Shown: positions 28,383-39,522, numbered from the stretch's first letter. The stretch: 64,000 nucleotides of DNA from Desulfotruncus arcticus DSM 17038 (GCF_900113335.1 NZ_FOOX01000012.1:114540-178539), one strand, 5' to 3'. A program made the numbers and translations. The notes: generated by a model from the sequence alone, not told the origin.

Positions 28383-29452
28383 AAGTTATTAAGCTTAAAA
28401 CCAGCGGCAGCTTATATAGAAGCCGGATATGGGAAGAGAACCCTTGTAAACAGTTTAATTGGTTTTAATCATAAAAGCGAATATAACTATGAGCTTCAAA
28501 AATTGAATGCCATTATTACCTTAAAGGAAAAGCCGGATATCATAACGGACCTTTCCACTATGCGAATTAGCAGGAAGAATGCGTTATGGTATAAAATAGC
28601 AACGAAACAGGGTGTGTTGCTGCAACCGTTCCGGCGTACTTGGCACATTCTAAGAATGGTATTATTGATGCAAATCAACTATTAGAAATAATAATTGAGC
28701 AGATGGAGTTCGGTGTTGGCCTAATCACAATTCACCCAACTGCAAATATAGAAATTTTTAACGAATCAAAAAATAGAATGGTACCAATAACCTCACGTGG
28801 TGGTGGCATCGTACTACGAGATTTGATAGCTAATGAGTTTAAGTACGAGAATGTATATATAAAAATACTACCTCAAATTATTTCATATGCGCGAAAGCAT
28901 AGGGTTATTTAAAGCATCGGAACAACATTTAGGTCGGGTAATATATTTGACAGTAATGATGAAGCGCAAAGAATGGAAATTAGTTTACAGATATCACTAG
29001 CCGAGCTAATTTTACAGCAAGGTGTTGGGGTAATCATAGAATCACCTGGACATGCTAGACCTAAAGATATTAGGAATATTTCATTACTGCTGAAAAATGC
29101 AGGTTTTCCTGTTATGCCGTTGGGACCAATTCCAACAGAAGTTGCAGTAGGTATGGATCATGTATCAAGTGCAATCGGGGCTGTCATTATGGGATTAGAA
29201 GGTTGTGCCAGTATTCTGGCCACTGTAACTCGACAAGAACATACGGGTGGTAGACCTACCATAGAGTCTACTATCGAATCAATAAAAACTGCAAAGATAG
29301 CTGCTCATATTATTGATATACATAATTTAGAGGATACTTCAATAGATATGGAAATTGCACATTCTAGAGCAGTGTCTAGAACCTGCGTATTAGGCAAGGG
29401 TACAAAATATTGTGATCGATGTAAAGACTTATGTCCTTTAATGATCAGGTGA
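28383..29452 (+). pseudogene. ThiC/BzaF-family radical SAM enzyme, decayed and 5'-truncated
   Basis: Three pieces give one ThiC-like sequence. Frame 0 from 28383 has IEAGYGKR, SLIGFNH and PDIITDLST; near 28611-28618 a two-base insertion (GTGTGTT) shifts to the frame with VAATVPAYLAHSKNGIID, TIHPTA and SRGGG. An in-frame TAA at 28910-28912 interrupts, then FRSGNIFDSNDEAQ, ESPGHARP, MDHVSSAIGA and a C-terminal CDRCKDLC cluster motif continue to 29452. No start codon lies upstream, since the frame opens right after a stop at 28380, so the N-terminus is missing. Relatives make the thiamine pyrimidine (ThiC) or 5-hydroxybenzimidazole (BzaF); SPGHARP and the C-x2-C-x3-C spacing lean away from canonical ThiC. 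Confidence 0.8.
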
Positions 29453-29613
29453 TCACTACTATGGCAATGTTAATATATAGACTTTGATGCCTAATATAAT
29501 CTAAACCGAACTGGTTGTTGCTTAAATATAACAATAATGATAATTGTGCTAACCTTTAATCCGATGCTGCCTAAACTTTGGAGAATCAGGTTGGCCTGTC
29601 AAGGTGTGAGGTA

Positions 29614-30345
29614 ATGGAAGAAACTATCGCCGGCCGGAACCCGGTTTGTGAAGCTTTGAAATCGGGAAGGCCCATTAACAAGATTCTGTTGGCCCGTGGT
29701 TTAAAGCCCGCCACGGTTGCGGAAATTACCCGGTTGGCCAGAGAAAAGCAAGTACCTGTTCAGCAGGTGGAAAAGAATTTTTTGGATCGCTTGCTGCCTG
29801 ACACTAACCACCAGGGGATTGTGGCCCGGGTAGCTCCCCATGAATATGCTGACTTGGAGGATATACTAGATCATATTAAAGAAGCAGATCCCCTGTTAAT
29901 ATTGCTCGACGAGGTTACTGATCCTCACAATCTTGGCGCGGTAATTCGCTCTGCATGTGCGGCCGGAGCCCATGGCATGATTATACCCAGGCGGCGTGCC
30001 GCTGCTCTAACCCCCGCTGCGGTAAAAGCCTCTGCAGGCGCTGTGGAGTTTTTGCCGGTGGCAAGAGTGAATAATATGGTTCAAACAATAAATCTCTTAA
30101 AAGAGCGCGGTATCTGGGTGGTGGGAGCCGACGCCGCAGCGTCTCAGGTAATTTGGGAGGCTCCTCTGGACGGGCCGCTGGCAATTGTAATTGGCGGTGA
30201 AGACAAAGGCTTGGGGCGTTTGGTGAAAGAAAAATGTGACATACTGGTTAAATTTCCCATGTTGGGAAAGGTTAATTCGCTGAATGCCTCGGTAGCCGCA
30301 GCACTTGTTTTGTTTGAAGCGGTGCGCCAGAGAAGTGGAAGGTAA
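29614..30345 (+). CDS. rlmB: 23S rRNA 2'-O-ribose G2251 methyltransferase RlmB (TrmH family)
   Basis: 243 residues. The N-terminal substrate-binding domain starts MEETIAGRNPVCEAL. The SPOUT/TrmH catalytic domain has LLDEVTDPHNLGAVIRSACA, IVIGGEDKGLGRLV and VNSLNASVAAALVLFE. ATG 29614 is chosen behind AAGGTG; an upstream TTG (29578) extends into the island flank. yacP starts one base after the stop. Confidence 0.95.
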   Translation: MEETIAGRNPVCEALKSGRPINKILLARGLKPATVAEITRLAREKQVPVQQVEKNFLDRLLPDTNHQGIVARVAPHEYADLEDILDHIKEADPLLILLDEVTDPHNLGAVIRSACAAGAHGMIIPRRRAAALTPAAVKASAGAVEFLPVARVNNMVQTINLLKERGIWVVGADAAASQVIWEAPLDGPLAIVIGGEDKGLGRLVKEKCDILVKFPMLGKVNSLNASVAAALVLFEAVRQRSGR

Positions 30346-30346
30346 A

Positions 30347-30859
30347 ATGAATGAGTACATCGTGGTGGACGGGTATAATGTGATATACGCCTGGGCCGAT
30401 CTGTCTCAATTAAAGGAGGAAAGCCTGGAGCACGCCAGGGACCGGTTGGTGGATATACTGGCGGATTACGCCGGTTTCAGCGGGGACAGAGTGATAGTGG
30501 TATTTGATGCCCACCGGTCCAGGCACAGCGAAGAAAGTCATTTAGATGTCAACGGCGTACAGGTTTTTTATACCCGGGAAGATGAGACTGCGGATTCGCT
30601 GATCGAACGTTTGGTTGGTGAAATGCCCAGGGACGGGTATATCAGGGTGGTTACCTCGGACTGGGATGAACAGCGCATAATATTTGGACGGGGTGCTTAC
30701 CGCATGACTCCCAAAGAGCTTCGTAAGCGAGTTCAACAGGTTAAAACAGAGGGAAAGGAACCGTTCAGCCAAAGAAACCCCACCGAGGGTTATCTTGAAA
30801 ACCGTTTAACAGGCCGTGTGCGCGAGATCTTTGAACAGTGGAGAAGAAAAAAAGAATAG
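30347..30859 (+). CDS. NYN-domain RNA-binding nuclease YacP/Rae1 family
   Basis: 170 residues starting MNEYIVVDGYNVIYAW, the PIN-like NYN fold. Acidic residues DGYN, ARDRLVDIL and TREDETAD line the putative active site. The Bacillus relative Rae1 is a ribosome-associated A-site endonuclease. Its position between rlmB and sigH is conserved in Firmicutes. Confidence 0.92.
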   Translation: MNEYIVVDGYNVIYAWADLSQLKEESLEHARDRLVDILADYAGFSGDRVIVVFDAHRSRHSEESHLDVNGVQVFYTREDETADSLIERLVGEMPRDGYIRVVTSDWDEQRIIFGRGAYRMTPKELRKRVQQVKTEGKEPFSQRNPTEGYLENRLTGRVREIFEQWRRKKE

Positions 30860-30891
30860 GCCTAATCTGGATGTACAGGCAGCAATTTAAC

Positions 30892-30920
30892 TTGACGAGC
30901 CTTCCCCCTGCAGTTATAAT
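30892..30920 (+). promoter_or_regulatory. SigmaA-type promoter of sigH
   Basis: TTGACG at 30892-30897, 17-base spacer, TATAAT at 30915-30920, giving a leader of roughly 145 bases. Confidence 0.75.
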
Positions 30921-31070
30921 ATAGCTTGTAAATATAGAAATTGATTAACTATTTAGTTTTTTGCCCCATCATTTGACTGGGCTGGTGCCTGGAAAATAAT
31001 ATTATTAAATAGATGCGGGCGATTTTTGTTTTGGGTTTTTTCGGGGAAATTTAGGCGGGGGGGTATACTG

Positions 31071-31715
31071 TTGAATTTGAACGCCCAAAGAGAGGCTTCC
31101 TGCGATTTTCAGTTGATGATCGATGAAGAGGTCGTGGAATTTGCTCGCGAGGGTGACGACATTGCACTTGAGTATTTAATTAATAAGTACAAGAATTTTG
31201 TTCGTGCCAAAGCCCGTTCCTACTTCCTAATAGGGGCGGACCGGGAAGATATTATCCAGGAAGGTATGATCGGTCTTTATAAGGCCATTCGCGATTTTCG
31301 CATGGACAAGTTGTCGTCTTTTAGGGCTTTTGCGGAGTTATGCATTACCCGTCAAATAATCACGGCAATTAAAACAGCTACCAGGCAAAAACATATCCCG
31401 TTAAATTCGTATGTGTCCCTGAACAAGCCCATTTACGATGAGGATTCCGACCGTACCCTGCTGGATGTTATATCCGGATCAAAAATTTCCGACCCTGAAG
31501 AATTGATCATCAGCCGGGAAGAATTTGACGATATCGAAGAGAAGATGGGCGAAATTTTAAGTTCTTTGGAATGGAAAGTTTTAATGTCTTATTTGGAAGG
31601 AAAGTCCTACCAGGAAATTGCCGAAGATTTAAAACGGCATGTTAAGTCTATAGATAACGCACTGCAAAGGGTAAAACGTAAGCTTGAACGTTATCTGGAA
31701 AAACGGGAAGCGTAA
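31071..31715 (+). CDS. sigH: RNA polymerase sigma factor SigH (sporulation/stationary phase)
   Basis: 214 residues. Region 2 contains EDIIQEGMIGLYKAIRDF, which binds core polymerase and the -10 element. Region 4 has the helix-turn-helix SYQEIAEDLKRHVKSIDNAL. Length matches Spo0H. TTG 31071 behind GGGGGG is chosen; the frame also opens earlier at 31026 without a clear site. Its presence supports a spore-forming host. Confidence 0.94.
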   Translation: MNLNAQREASCDFQLMIDEEVVEFAREGDDIALEYLINKYKNFVRAKARSYFLIGADREDIIQEGMIGLYKAIRDFRMDKLSSFRAFAELCITRQIITAIKTATRQKHIPLNSYVSLNKPIYDEDSDRTLLDVISGSKISDPEELIISREEFDDIEEKMGEILSSLEWKVLMSYLEGKSYQEIAEDLKRHVKSIDNALQRVKRKLERYLEKREA

Positions 31716-31719
31716 TATT

Positions 31720-31755
31720 AAACCGGGATACTAAACGTACCCCGGTTTTGTTTTG
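31720..31755 (+). terminator. Terminator after sigH
   Basis: AAACCGGG pairs with CCCGGTTT, followed by a T-rich tract. Confidence 0.75.
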
Positions 31756-31801
31756 AAAATTATCCTGGTTGGTTTCCCAGTGATTTCTACTAAATCACTT
31801 A

Positions 31802-31830
31802 TTGACATCCATATGCATATAACTTATAAT
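31802..31830 (+). promoter_or_regulatory. SigmaA-type promoter of the Thr-Tyr-Met-Thr-Met tRNA operon
   Basis: TTGACA at 31802-31807, 17-base spacer, TATAAT at 31825-31830; tRNA-Thr starts 17 bases after the -10 box. Confidence 0.85.
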
Positions 31831-31846
31831 AGATTTTGTCGCAAGT

Positions 31847-31922
31847 GCCGGCGTAGCTCAACTGGCAGAGCAGCTGACTTGTAATCAGCAGGTTGCGGGT
31901 TCGAGTCCCATCGCCGGCTCCA
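31847..31922 (+). tRNA. tRNA-Thr (TGT)
   Basis: 76 bases with CCA. The acceptor GCCGGCG pairs with CGCCGGC, and the anticodon loop CTTGTAA gives TGT. Confidence 0.95.
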
Positions 31923-31960
31923 GTATATAATCCGGTTCGGCCGGGTTAAATAAACAACGT

Positions 31961-32045
<85 letters not shown>

Positions 32046-32103
32046 ATAACCTGAAATTGGGTTTGACTTGGTTTCTCCAGTATGGTATAATGAATTTTGT
32101 TGA

Positions 32104-32179
32104 CGCGGGGTGGAGCAGCTGGCAGCTCGTCGGGCTCATAACCCGAAGGTCGGGGGTTCAAATCCCCCCCCCGCAACCA
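32104..32179 (+). tRNA. Initiator tRNA-fMet (CAT)
   Basis: 76 bases with CCA. The first acceptor position is C opposite A, the unpaired 1-72 position of initiators. The anticodon stem has three G-C pairs (CGGGCTCATAACCCG), also typical of fMet. Confidence 0.93.
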
Positions 32180-32184
32180 AAAAT

Positions 32185-32260
<76 letters not shown>

Positions 32261-32265
32261 TATTA

Positions 32266-32371
32266 GAATTTAAAAGTTGGAAGTTAGAGGCTCGATAAAT
32301 TAGGAATTCGGCACGCCGAATTCCTTCATTTGACTCCAGCGGCCAACATCCAATATCTAACCTCCAATACG
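32266..32371. repeat. Repeat insert between tRNA-Thr and tRNA-Met
   Basis: TTGGAAGTTAGAGG on the left and CCAACATCCAATATCTAACC on the right are related in inverted orientation. A perfect palindrome, GGAATTCGGC-AC-GCCGAATTCC, sits at the centre. The same TTGGATGTTGG / GGAAGTTAGA words occur between tRNA-Ile and tRNA-Ala (10254-10320). Confidence 0.6.
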
Positions 32372-32372
32372 T

Positions 32373-32449
32373 GGCGGCGTAGCTCAGATGGTTAGAGCAT
32401 GCGGTTCATACCCGCAGTGTCCGGGGTTCAAATCCCTGCGCCGCTACCA
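32373..32449 (+). tRNA. Elongator tRNA-Met (CAT)
   Basis: 77 bases with CCA. The acceptor GGCGGCG pairs with CGCCGCT, and the anticodon loop TTCATAC gives CAT. Sequence like GGCGGNGTAGCTCAG fits elongator Met rather than the lysidine-modified Ile tRNA. Confidence 0.9.
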
Positions 32450-32455
32450 CCTTAG

Positions 32456-32492
32456 AAACCAGCTTTAATAGCTGGTTTTTTATTTTTTCAAT
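32456..32492 (+). terminator. Terminator of the tRNA operon
   Basis: AAACCAGCT pairs with AGCTGGTTT, followed by a long T-rich run. It separates the tRNAs from tuf. Confidence 0.9.
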
Positions 32493-32661
32493 TTCGCTCT
32501 TTTTCTTTATTTTACCGGAAGGAATTCTATTAAATGTATAGAATAAAATGGTGTTATTTGGGATGGTGGATATAAAAAGTAGGTAAAGTGGAAATAATTA
32601 ATAGTTAGGTGAAAACTAACCGGTTAATCAAGACGTGCAAGTGAGGAGGAATCAATAAAAC

Positions 32662-33864
<1,203 letters not shown>

Positions 33865-33901
33865 ATAGTAACCTCTTCTTTGAGCGAAAGGAGGTCAGTG
33901 C

Positions 33902-34210
33902 ATGAAGAATCAAAAGATTCGCATCCGGCTAAAGGCGTATGATCATAACATGCTGGACCAATCGGCCCAAAAAATTGTTGATACCGCGCGTCGTACCGGT
34001 GCAAATGTGGCAGGCCCCGTGCCTTTGCCCACAGAAAAAAATATATATACCATCCTGCGTTCCCCGCACGTCAACAAAGACTCCCGGGAACAGTTTGAGA
34101 TGAGGACCCATAAGCGGTTGATTGACATTATTGAACCAACACCCAAAACGGTAGACGCGCTAATGCGCCTTGACCTGCCCGCCGGGGTGGATATTGAAAT
34201 TAAACTTTAA
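33902..34210 (+). CDS. rpsJ: 30S ribosomal protein S10
   Basis: 102 residues, full length, with [20 protein letters not shown] and the long loop [25 protein letters not shown] 30S head protein (NusE in antitermination). AAGGAGG precedes the ATG. First gene of the S10 cluster, 37 bases after tuf. Confidence 0.97.
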   Translation: MKNQKIRIRLKAYDHNMLDQSAQKIVDTARRTGANVAGPVPLPTEKNIYTILRSPHVNKDSREQFEMRTHKRLIDIIEPTPKTVDALMRLDLPAGVDIEIKL

Positions 34211-34220
34211 TCAGGAATCG

Positions 34221-34294
34221 TCTCGAAGGCTAAGTTCACTGGCAAGTGAACCTCTGGCGGCATCTGAAAGCCTTGGAAGCAGCAGACTTCGAGA
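34221..34294 (+). ncRNA. Candidate structured RNA between rpsJ and rplC
   Basis: TCTCGAAG (34221-34228) pairs perfectly with CTTCGAGA (34287-34294), closing a domain. Inside are a 7-bp hairpin GTTCACT/AGTGAAC (34234-34251) and a TCTG/CAGA-closed arm (34253-34286), which together suggest a three-way junction. It ends just upstream of the rplC ribosome site. No protein start fits this space. Autoregulation by an r-protein is an inference. Confidence 0.55.
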
Positions 34295-34314
34295 GGGCCA
34301 GGGAGGTGCAAACA

Positions 34315-34944
34315 ATGAATAAAGCCATACTTGGCACAAAGGTGGGCATGACCCAGGTTTTTACCGAAACCGGGTTAGCTGTGCCCGTAACCGTGATTGA
34401 AGCCGGGCCATGTGTTGTAGTGCAAAAGAAAAACACTGAAAATGACGGTTATAACGCCATTCAGGTAGGGTTCGGCGAGAAACGGGAAAACCTGTTTAAC
34501 AAACCATCAAAAGGCCACTTTGAAAAAGCAGGGGTAAAACCCAAACGTTACCTCAGGGAATTTCGCTTTGAAGATGTCACCGCCTATGAGGTAGGGCAGG
34601 AAATCAAGGCTGATGTATTTGCTCCCGGTGAAAAGGTTGACGTGGTTGGAACTACCAAGGGACACGGTTTTTCAGGCGGCATCAAACGTCACGGGTTTCA
34701 CCGCGGGCCCATGGCGCACGGCTCCAAATACCACCGCAGGCCCGGTTCTCTGGCGGCCAAAGGCCCTGCCAGGGTATTCAAAGGAAGAAAATTACCGGGA
34801 CATTACGGTGTGGAACGGGTAACTGTTCAGAACCTGGAAATTGTTCGGGTGGACGCCGAGCGGAACATGCTGGCCATCAAGGGAGCGGTCCCGGGACCGC
34901 GGGGCGGCCTGGTAATAATCAAGGATTCGGTTAAAACCAGGTAG
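34315..34944 (+). CDS. rplC: 50S ribosomal protein L3
   Basis: 209 residues. [16 protein letters not shown] at the start, and the extended loop [22 protein letters not shown] that reaches the peptidyl transferase centre. ATG 34315 follows AGGGAGGTG; the in-frame extension to 34246 runs through the structured RNA and is rejected. Confidence 0.97.
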   Translation: MNKAILGTKVGMTQVFTETGLAVPVTVIEAGPCVVVQKKNTENDGYNAIQVGFGEKRENLFNKPSKGHFEKAGVKPKRYLREFRFEDVTAYEVGQEIKADVFAPGEKVDVVGTTKGHGFSGGIKRHGFHRGPMAHGSKYHRRPGSLAAKGPARVFKGRKLPGHYGVERVTVQNLEIVRVDAERNMLAIKGAVPGPRGGLVIIKDSVKTR

Positions 34945-34974
34945 CGGTGGTGCAGCGAAAGGAGGAAGTCATTC

Positions 34975-35598
34975 ATGCCCAGAGTTGCCATATATAACAT
35001 AAACGGTGACCAGGTTGGGGAAATAGACTTAAAGGATGAGGTTTTCGGCGTGCCGGTGCACCAGCAGGCTCTGCATGATGCCGTAACCATGCAACTGGCC
35101 GGCAGGCGGCGGGGCACCCACGACACCAAAACCAGGGCTGAGGTCAGCGGCGGCGGCCGCAAGCCGTGGCGCCAAAAAGGGACCGGCCGCGCGAGGCACG
35201 GGTCCATCCGTTCACCCATTTGGCGTGGCGGCGGTATTGTTTTCGGACCTCATCCCAGGGATTACAGCTTTAGAATCCCCAGAAAAGTTCGCCGTTTGGC
35301 TATGAAATCGGCACTTTCATCCAAAGTGGATAATGGGAGCATTATCGTTTTGGATGAGTTAACAATTAATGTTCCTAAAACCAAGGAAATGGTCAAAATA
35401 CTGCAAAACTTAAAGGTTGACAAAAAGGCTCTCGTGGTAACCGCCGAAAAGGCGGAGGCTGTTTTTAAATCGGCACGCAATATACCCGGTATCAAGCCAT
35501 TAAGTGTTCCCGGCCTGAATGTGTATGATTTACTGGCTCACAACACACTGGTTATTACCAAAGATGCAGTGACCAAGGTCGAGGAGGTGTTCGCATAA
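34975..35598 (+). CDS. rplD: 50S ribosomal protein L4
   Basis: 207 residues. The loop [20 protein letters not shown] enters the exit tunnel, and the globular domain ends in KVEEVFA. In E. coli L4 represses the S10 operon. AAAGGAGG precedes the ATG. The stop overlaps the rplW start by one base. Confidence 0.97.
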   Translation: MPRVAIYNINGDQVGEIDLKDEVFGVPVHQQALHDAVTMQLAGRRRGTHDTKTRAEVSGGGRKPWRQKGTGRARHGSIRSPIWRGGGIVFGPHPRDYSFRIPRKVRRLAMKSALSSKVDNGSIIVLDELTINVPKTKEMVKILQNLKVDKKALVVTAEKAEAVFKSARNIPGIKPLSVPGLNVYDLLAHNTLVITKDAVTKVEEVFA

Positions 35599-35885
35599 TG
35601 AAAAATCCTCGGGACATATTGATCAAGCCGGTAGTCACTGAAAAGAGCATGTCCATGCTGGAAGAGAACAAATACACTTTTATCGTCGACCTGAAGGCTA
35701 ATAAAATAGAAATTCGTCAGGCCGTGGAAGAATTGTTTAATGTCAAGGTGGATAAAGTGCGAACCATGCGGGTAAAGGGCAAGTTTAAGCGGGTTCGCAA
35801 TCGCCCGGGCAAAACTCCTGATCGGAAAAAGGCGATTGTCACCTTGAAACAAGGCAATAAAATTCAGCTTTTTGAAGGCGTATAG
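35598..35885 (+). CDS. rplW: 50S ribosomal protein L23
   Basis: 95 residues with [13 protein letters not shown] and the loop [20 protein letters not shown]. It lies at the tunnel exit and docks trigger factor and SRP. ATGA overlap with rplD. Confidence 0.97.
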   Translation: MKNPRDILIKPVVTEKSMSMLEENKYTFIVDLKANKIEIRQAVEELFNVKVDKVRTMRVKGKFKRVRNRPGKTPDRKKAIVTLKQGNKIQLFEGV

Positions 35886-35941
35886 TAGCTAAAAGGCCTG
35901 CCTGAAGTGTTTGGGCGGGTGCAATAAGGAGGGAAGTCCAG

Positions 35942-36769
35942 ATGGGGATTAAGAAATTTAAACCGACATCTCCGGGCCGGAGGTTCGTAACCGTATCAAC
36001 CTTTGAGGAAATTACTTCTACCGAGCCGGAAAAGTCCCTGCTGGAACCGCTTAAGAGAAAAGGCGGCAGAAACGCCGGCGGCAATATAACGGTTAGACAC
36101 CAGGGTGGCGGTCACAAACGCAAGTATCGGATTATCGATTTTAAAAGAGATAAAGACGGTATTCCGGCTAAAGTAGCAACGATAGAATATGACCCCAACC
36201 GCTCGGCCAGGATTGCGCTGCTTCATTATGCCGATGGCGAAAAACGCTATATTTTGGCTCCGGTTGGTCTAAAAATCGGTCAGCAGGTAGAGTCGGGCCC
36301 CGAGTCGGATATTAAGGTTGGCAACGCGCTGGCGCTGCGCAATATTCCTGTGGGTACAATGATCCACAATATTGAACTCCATCCACGGGGCGGCGGCCAA
36401 CTGGTGCGTTCAGCCGGTACGGCGGCGCAACTGATGGCCAAGGAAGGCAAATACGCGCACGTAAGGATGCCTTCCGGTGAAATGCGCTTAATCTTACAGG
36501 ATTGCCGGGCTACCATCGGTCAAGTGGGCAATGTTGATCACGAAAACATATCCATCGGTAAAGCAGGGCGGTCACGCTGGCTGGGCAAACGCCCGACAGT
36601 GCGCGGCGTGGTCATGAACCCGGTTGATCACCCCCATGGTGGTGGTGAAGGCCGTTCACCTGTCGGCAGGAACCCCGTTACTCCCTGGGGTAAACCTGCT
36701 CTTGGCGCTCGCACCAGGAAAAATAAACCAAGCGATCGCTTAATTGTTAAGCGCCGCGGTAAAAAATAA
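35942..36769 (+). CDS. rplB: 50S ribosomal protein L2
   Basis: 275 residues. [12 protein letters not shown] start, central RNA-binding domain, and the C-terminal [14 protein letters not shown] loop with the conserved His near the peptidyl transferase centre. AAGGAGG upstream. Confidence 0.97.
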   Translation: MGIKKFKPTSPGRRFVTVSTFEEITSTEPEKSLLEPLKRKGGRNAGGNITVRHQGGGHKRKYRIIDFKRDKDGIPAKVATIEYDPNRSARIALLHYADGEKRYILAPVGLKIGQQVESGPESDIKVGNALALRNIPVGTMIHNIELHPRGGGQLVRSAGTAAQLMAKEGKYAHVRMPSGEMRLILQDCRATIGQVGNVDHENISIGKAGRSRWLGKRPTVRGVVMNPVDHPHGGGEGRSPVGRNPVTPWGKPALGARTRKNKPSDRLIVKRRGKK

Positions 36770-36804
36770 TTAATGCTTGAAGGATGCAGAAAGGAGGCCA
36801 GTCT

Positions 36805-37089
36805 ATGGGTCGTTCCCTCAAAAAAGGCCCGTATTGTGACGAGAAGCTCCTTAATAAAATAAAGGACATGAACGATAAGGGTGACAAAAGGGTCATTAAG
36901 ACCTGGTCACGTCGCTCCACCATTTTCCCGGAAATGATCGGGCATACATTAGCAGTTCATGACGGGAGAAAACATGTTCCGGTATATGTTACCGAGGACA
37001 TGGTGGGTCACAAATTAGGCGAATTCGCTCCAACCAGACTTTTCAGGGGGCACGGATCGCATACTGAAAGGTCAACGTCATTGAAGTAA
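36805..37089 (+). CDS. rpsS: 30S ribosomal protein S19
   Basis: 94 residues starting [16 protein letters not shown], with [20 protein letters not shown]. Start at 36805 behind AAAGGAGG; an in-frame ATG at 36784 precedes that site and is rejected. Confidence 0.97.
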   Translation: MGRSLKKGPYCDEKLLNKIKDMNDKGDKRVIKTWSRRSTIFPEMIGHTLAVHDGRKHVPVYVTEDMVGHKLGEFAPTRLFRGHGSHTERSTSLK

Positions 37090-37112
37090 CCTGAAGAAAA
37101 GGGGATGAAATC

Positions 37113-37457
37113 ATGCCAGAAGCAAAAGCGGTTGCAAGATTTATCCGCATCTCCCCGCGCAAGGTGCGTTTAGTAGTGGATCTCATCAGGGGTAAGGATG
37201 TTAAAGAGGCACTGGCAATTTTAAAATACACGCCCCAACGGGCATCGGTACCTGTGGCCAAGGTGGTAAAATCAGCTGCTGCCAATGCAGAGCATAATTA
37301 TGACATGGATAGTGAAAACTTGGTTGTAGCTGCTTGCTATGTGGATCAGGGACCGACCATTAAAAGGTGGCAGCCGCGTGCGATGGGACGTGCCGATGTG
37401 TTGCGTCACCGTACCAGTCACATCACTGTCATAGTACAAGAAAAGAAGGAGGGCTAG
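37113..37457 (+). CDS. rplV: 50S ribosomal protein L22
   Basis: 114 residues with [20 protein letters not shown] and the tunnel-lining hairpin [15 protein letters not shown]. One base separates its stop from rpsC. Confidence 0.97.
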   Translation: MPEAKAVARFIRISPRKVRLVVDLIRGKDVKEALAILKYTPQRASVPVAKVVKSAAANAEHNYDMDSENLVVAACYVDQGPTIKRWQPRAMGRADVLRHRTSHITVIVQEKKEG

Positions 37458-37458
37458 C

Positions 37459-38124
37459 GTGGGCCAGAAGGTAAACCCCAAAGGGTTGCGCATTGGCATC
37501 ATCAGAGATTGGGATGCTAAGTGGTTTGCCGATAAAAAGAGTTTCGCCGGTCTCTTGCTTGAAGATCAAAAGGTCCGGAAATTTATCAAGCAGAAGCTTT
37601 ACGCTGCCGGCATATCCCGCATCCAAATTGAGAGGGCGGCAAACAAGGTCAAGATTTCCATTTATACAGCTAAGCCTGGTATAGTAATTGGGCGAGGCGG
37701 CGCTGAGGTGGAAAACCTGCGCAAGCAGTTGGAAAAAATGACTGGCAAGCAGGTTAATATAAATATCGTTGAAGTAAAGGTTCCCGAAGTTGATGCCCAA
37801 CTGATGGCTGAAAACGTGGCTTCGCAGCTGGAAAAAAGAATAGCTTTCCGCCGGGCCATGAAACAAAGCGTCGGCCGCGCCATGAAAATGGGCGCCAAAG
37901 GGATTAAGATTGCCTGCAGCGGCAGGTTGGCCGGTGCGGAAATCGCCCGGACCGAGTGGTATAGCGAGGGTAAAGTACCCCTGCATACATTACGGGCCGA
38001 TATTGATTATGGCTTTGCAGAAGCTAACACAACCTATGGTAAAATTGGTATTAAAGTTTGGATTTATAAAGGAGAAGTTTTGCCGGAAGTCAAGAAGACC
38101 GCTGCCGGTAAAGGAGGCGAATAG
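37459..38124 (+). CDS. rpsC: 30S ribosomal protein S3
   Basis: 221 residues from GTG behind [22 protein letters not shown] start, type II KH domain with [12 protein letters not shown], and the C-terminal domain with [13 protein letters not shown] at the mRNA entry site. Confidence 0.97.
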   Translation: MGQKVNPKGLRIGIIRDWDAKWFADKKSFAGLLLEDQKVRKFIKQKLYAAGISRIQIERAANKVKISIYTAKPGIVIGRGGAEVENLRKQLEKMTGKQVNINIVEVKVPEVDAQLMAENVASQLEKRIAFRRAMKQSVGRAMKMGAKGIKIACSGRLAGAEIARTEWYSEGKVPLHTLRADIDYGFAEANTTYGKIGIKVWIYKGEVLPEVKKTAAGKGGE

Positions 38125-38129
38125 GCTCT

Positions 38130-38564
38130 ATGCTCATTCCGAAGAGGGTTAAATACCGCAAGCAGCGTCGCGGAGGAATTCCTGGTGGTAAATCCAAGGG
38201 CGGCAATGAGGTTCATTTCGGTGAATACGGTCTGCAGGCTTTAGAGGCCGGTTGGATTACCAACCGCCAAATTGAGGCCGCGCGTATTGCCATGACTCGT
38301 TACATCAAGCGTGGCGGTAAGGTCTGGATTAAAATATTCCCGGATAAGCCCGTAACCAAGAAGCCTGCTGAAACCCGTATGGGTAGCGGCAAGGGCGCTC
38401 CCGAATGGTGGGTTGCGGTGGTTAAGCCGGGGCGGATATTATTTGAATTGGCCGGTGTTACTGAAGAAGTAGCCAGGGAAGCGATGCGCTTAGCTGCTCA
38501 TAAACTGCCCGTCAAAACCAAATTTGTTAGACGTGGGGAAGTAGGTGAGGCAAGTGAAGGCTAA
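38130..38564 (+). CDS. rplP: 50S ribosomal protein L16
   Basis: 144 residues with [15 protein letters not shown] and [20 protein letters not shown]. It is close to the A site. It overlaps the rpmC start region by 11 bases. Confidence 0.97.
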   Translation: MLIPKRVKYRKQRRGGIPGGKSKGGNEVHFGEYGLQALEAGWITNRQIEAARIAMTRYIKRGGKVWIKIFPDKPVTKKPAETRMGSGKGAPEWWVAVVKPGRILFELAGVTEEVAREAMRLAAHKLPVKTKFVRRGEVGEASEG

Positions 38565-38757
38565 TGAGTTGCGTGACATGACCGATCAAGAATTGGTCAA
38601 AAAATTAAGCGATGCCAAAGACGAACTGTTTCGTTTGCGCTTTCAGCTGGCTACCGGTCAGCTGGATAATGCCATGAGAATAAAGGAAGTGCGCCGGAGC
38701 ATTGCCCGCGTCAAGACCGTAATCAGAGAGAGGGAAATCGGGCTAAGCAGAGCCTAG
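38554..38757 (+). CDS. rpmC: 50S ribosomal protein L29
   Basis: 67 residues, [20 protein letters not shown] 38554 is preferred over GTG 38545 because AGGTGAGG then sits at a normal distance. A helical hairpin protein at the tunnel exit. Confidence 0.93.
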   Translation: MKANELRDMTDQELVKKLSDAKDELFRLRFQLATGQLDNAMRIKEVRRSIARVKTVIREREIGLSRA

Positions 38758-38814
38758 TACGATATCCCGGCAAGATAAAAATATTCAACCCGCTAACGGA
38801 AGGGGGTAGCTAGA

Positions 38815-39081
38815 TTGTCTGAGCGCAAAATGCGCAAAACCCGTACGGGTACTGTGGTGAGCAACAAGATGGATAAAACTGTGGTGGTCGCTGTGGAAAC
38901 AATGGTTAGCCACAAATTGTATGGACGGACCATCCGGCAAACCAAAAAATATAAGGCGCATGACGAGGAAAATTCATGCAACGTCGGCGACAGGGTAAAA
39001 ATAATGGAAACCAGACCCCTGTCCAAGGATAAGCGGTGGCGCGTGGTTGAAGTTGTGCGCAAGACAGAGCAGATTCTTTAG
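38815..39081 (+). CDS. rpsQ: 30S ribosomal protein S17
   Basis: 88 residues from TTG behind GGAAGGGGG. OB-fold with [18 protein letters not shown] and [16 protein letters not shown]. Confidence 0.97.
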   Translation: MSERKMRKTRTGTVVSNKMDKTVVVAVETMVSHKLYGRTIRQTKKYKAHDEENSCNVGDRVKIMETRPLSKDKRWRVVEVVRKTEQIL

Positions 39082-39124
39082 CCGCCGGTTAACCGCAGTC
39101 TGTCACTGAAAGGGAGGATGTCTG

Positions 39125-39493
39125 GTGATTCAAATGCAAACGATGCTCAGGGCGGCAGACAACACTGGAGCTCGTAAAATGATGTGCATCAAGGTTATGG
39201 GCGGGGCGTTGCGTCGTTATGCCAGCCTTGGCGATATAATTATAGCTTCTGTTAAAGAAGCTACACCAGGCGGCGTTGTTAAGAAGGGCGACGTAGTCAG
39301 GGCCGTTATCGTTCGCACCAAAAAAGAGGTGCGGCGTCCGGACGGTTCATATATTAAATTTGATGAAAATGCCGCCGTTATTATTAAAGACGATGGTACT
39401 CCCAGGGGTACCAGGATATTCGGGCCCGTTGCCCGGGAGCTGCGCGATCATGATTACATGAAAATCGTCTCCCTGGCTCCGGAAGTCTTGTAA
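39125..39493 (+). CDS. rplN: 50S ribosomal protein L14
   Basis: 122 residues from GTG behind [27 protein letters not shown] start, and [16 protein letters not shown]. It contacts the 30S subunit and the silencing factor RsfS. Confidence 0.97.
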   Translation: MIQMQTMLRAADNTGARKMMCIKVMGGALRRYASLGDIIIASVKEATPGGVVKKGDVVRAVIVRTKKEVRRPDGSYIKFDENAAVIIKDDGTPRGTRIFGPVARELRDHDYMKIVSLAPEVL

Positions 39494-39522
39494 TGACTGC
39501 CGCTACAGGAGGTGTAACGGAT

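Noticed and set aside
32373..32449. tRNA (CAT) as the lysidine-type tRNA-Ile2
   Set aside because: Sequence GGCGGCGTAGCTCAG and the stem composition resemble elongator tRNA-Met of Firmicutes.
34246..34314. N-terminal extension of L3 encoded upstream of 34315
   Set aside because: It runs through the structured spacer and lacks the Shine-Dalgarno site that precedes the conserved start.
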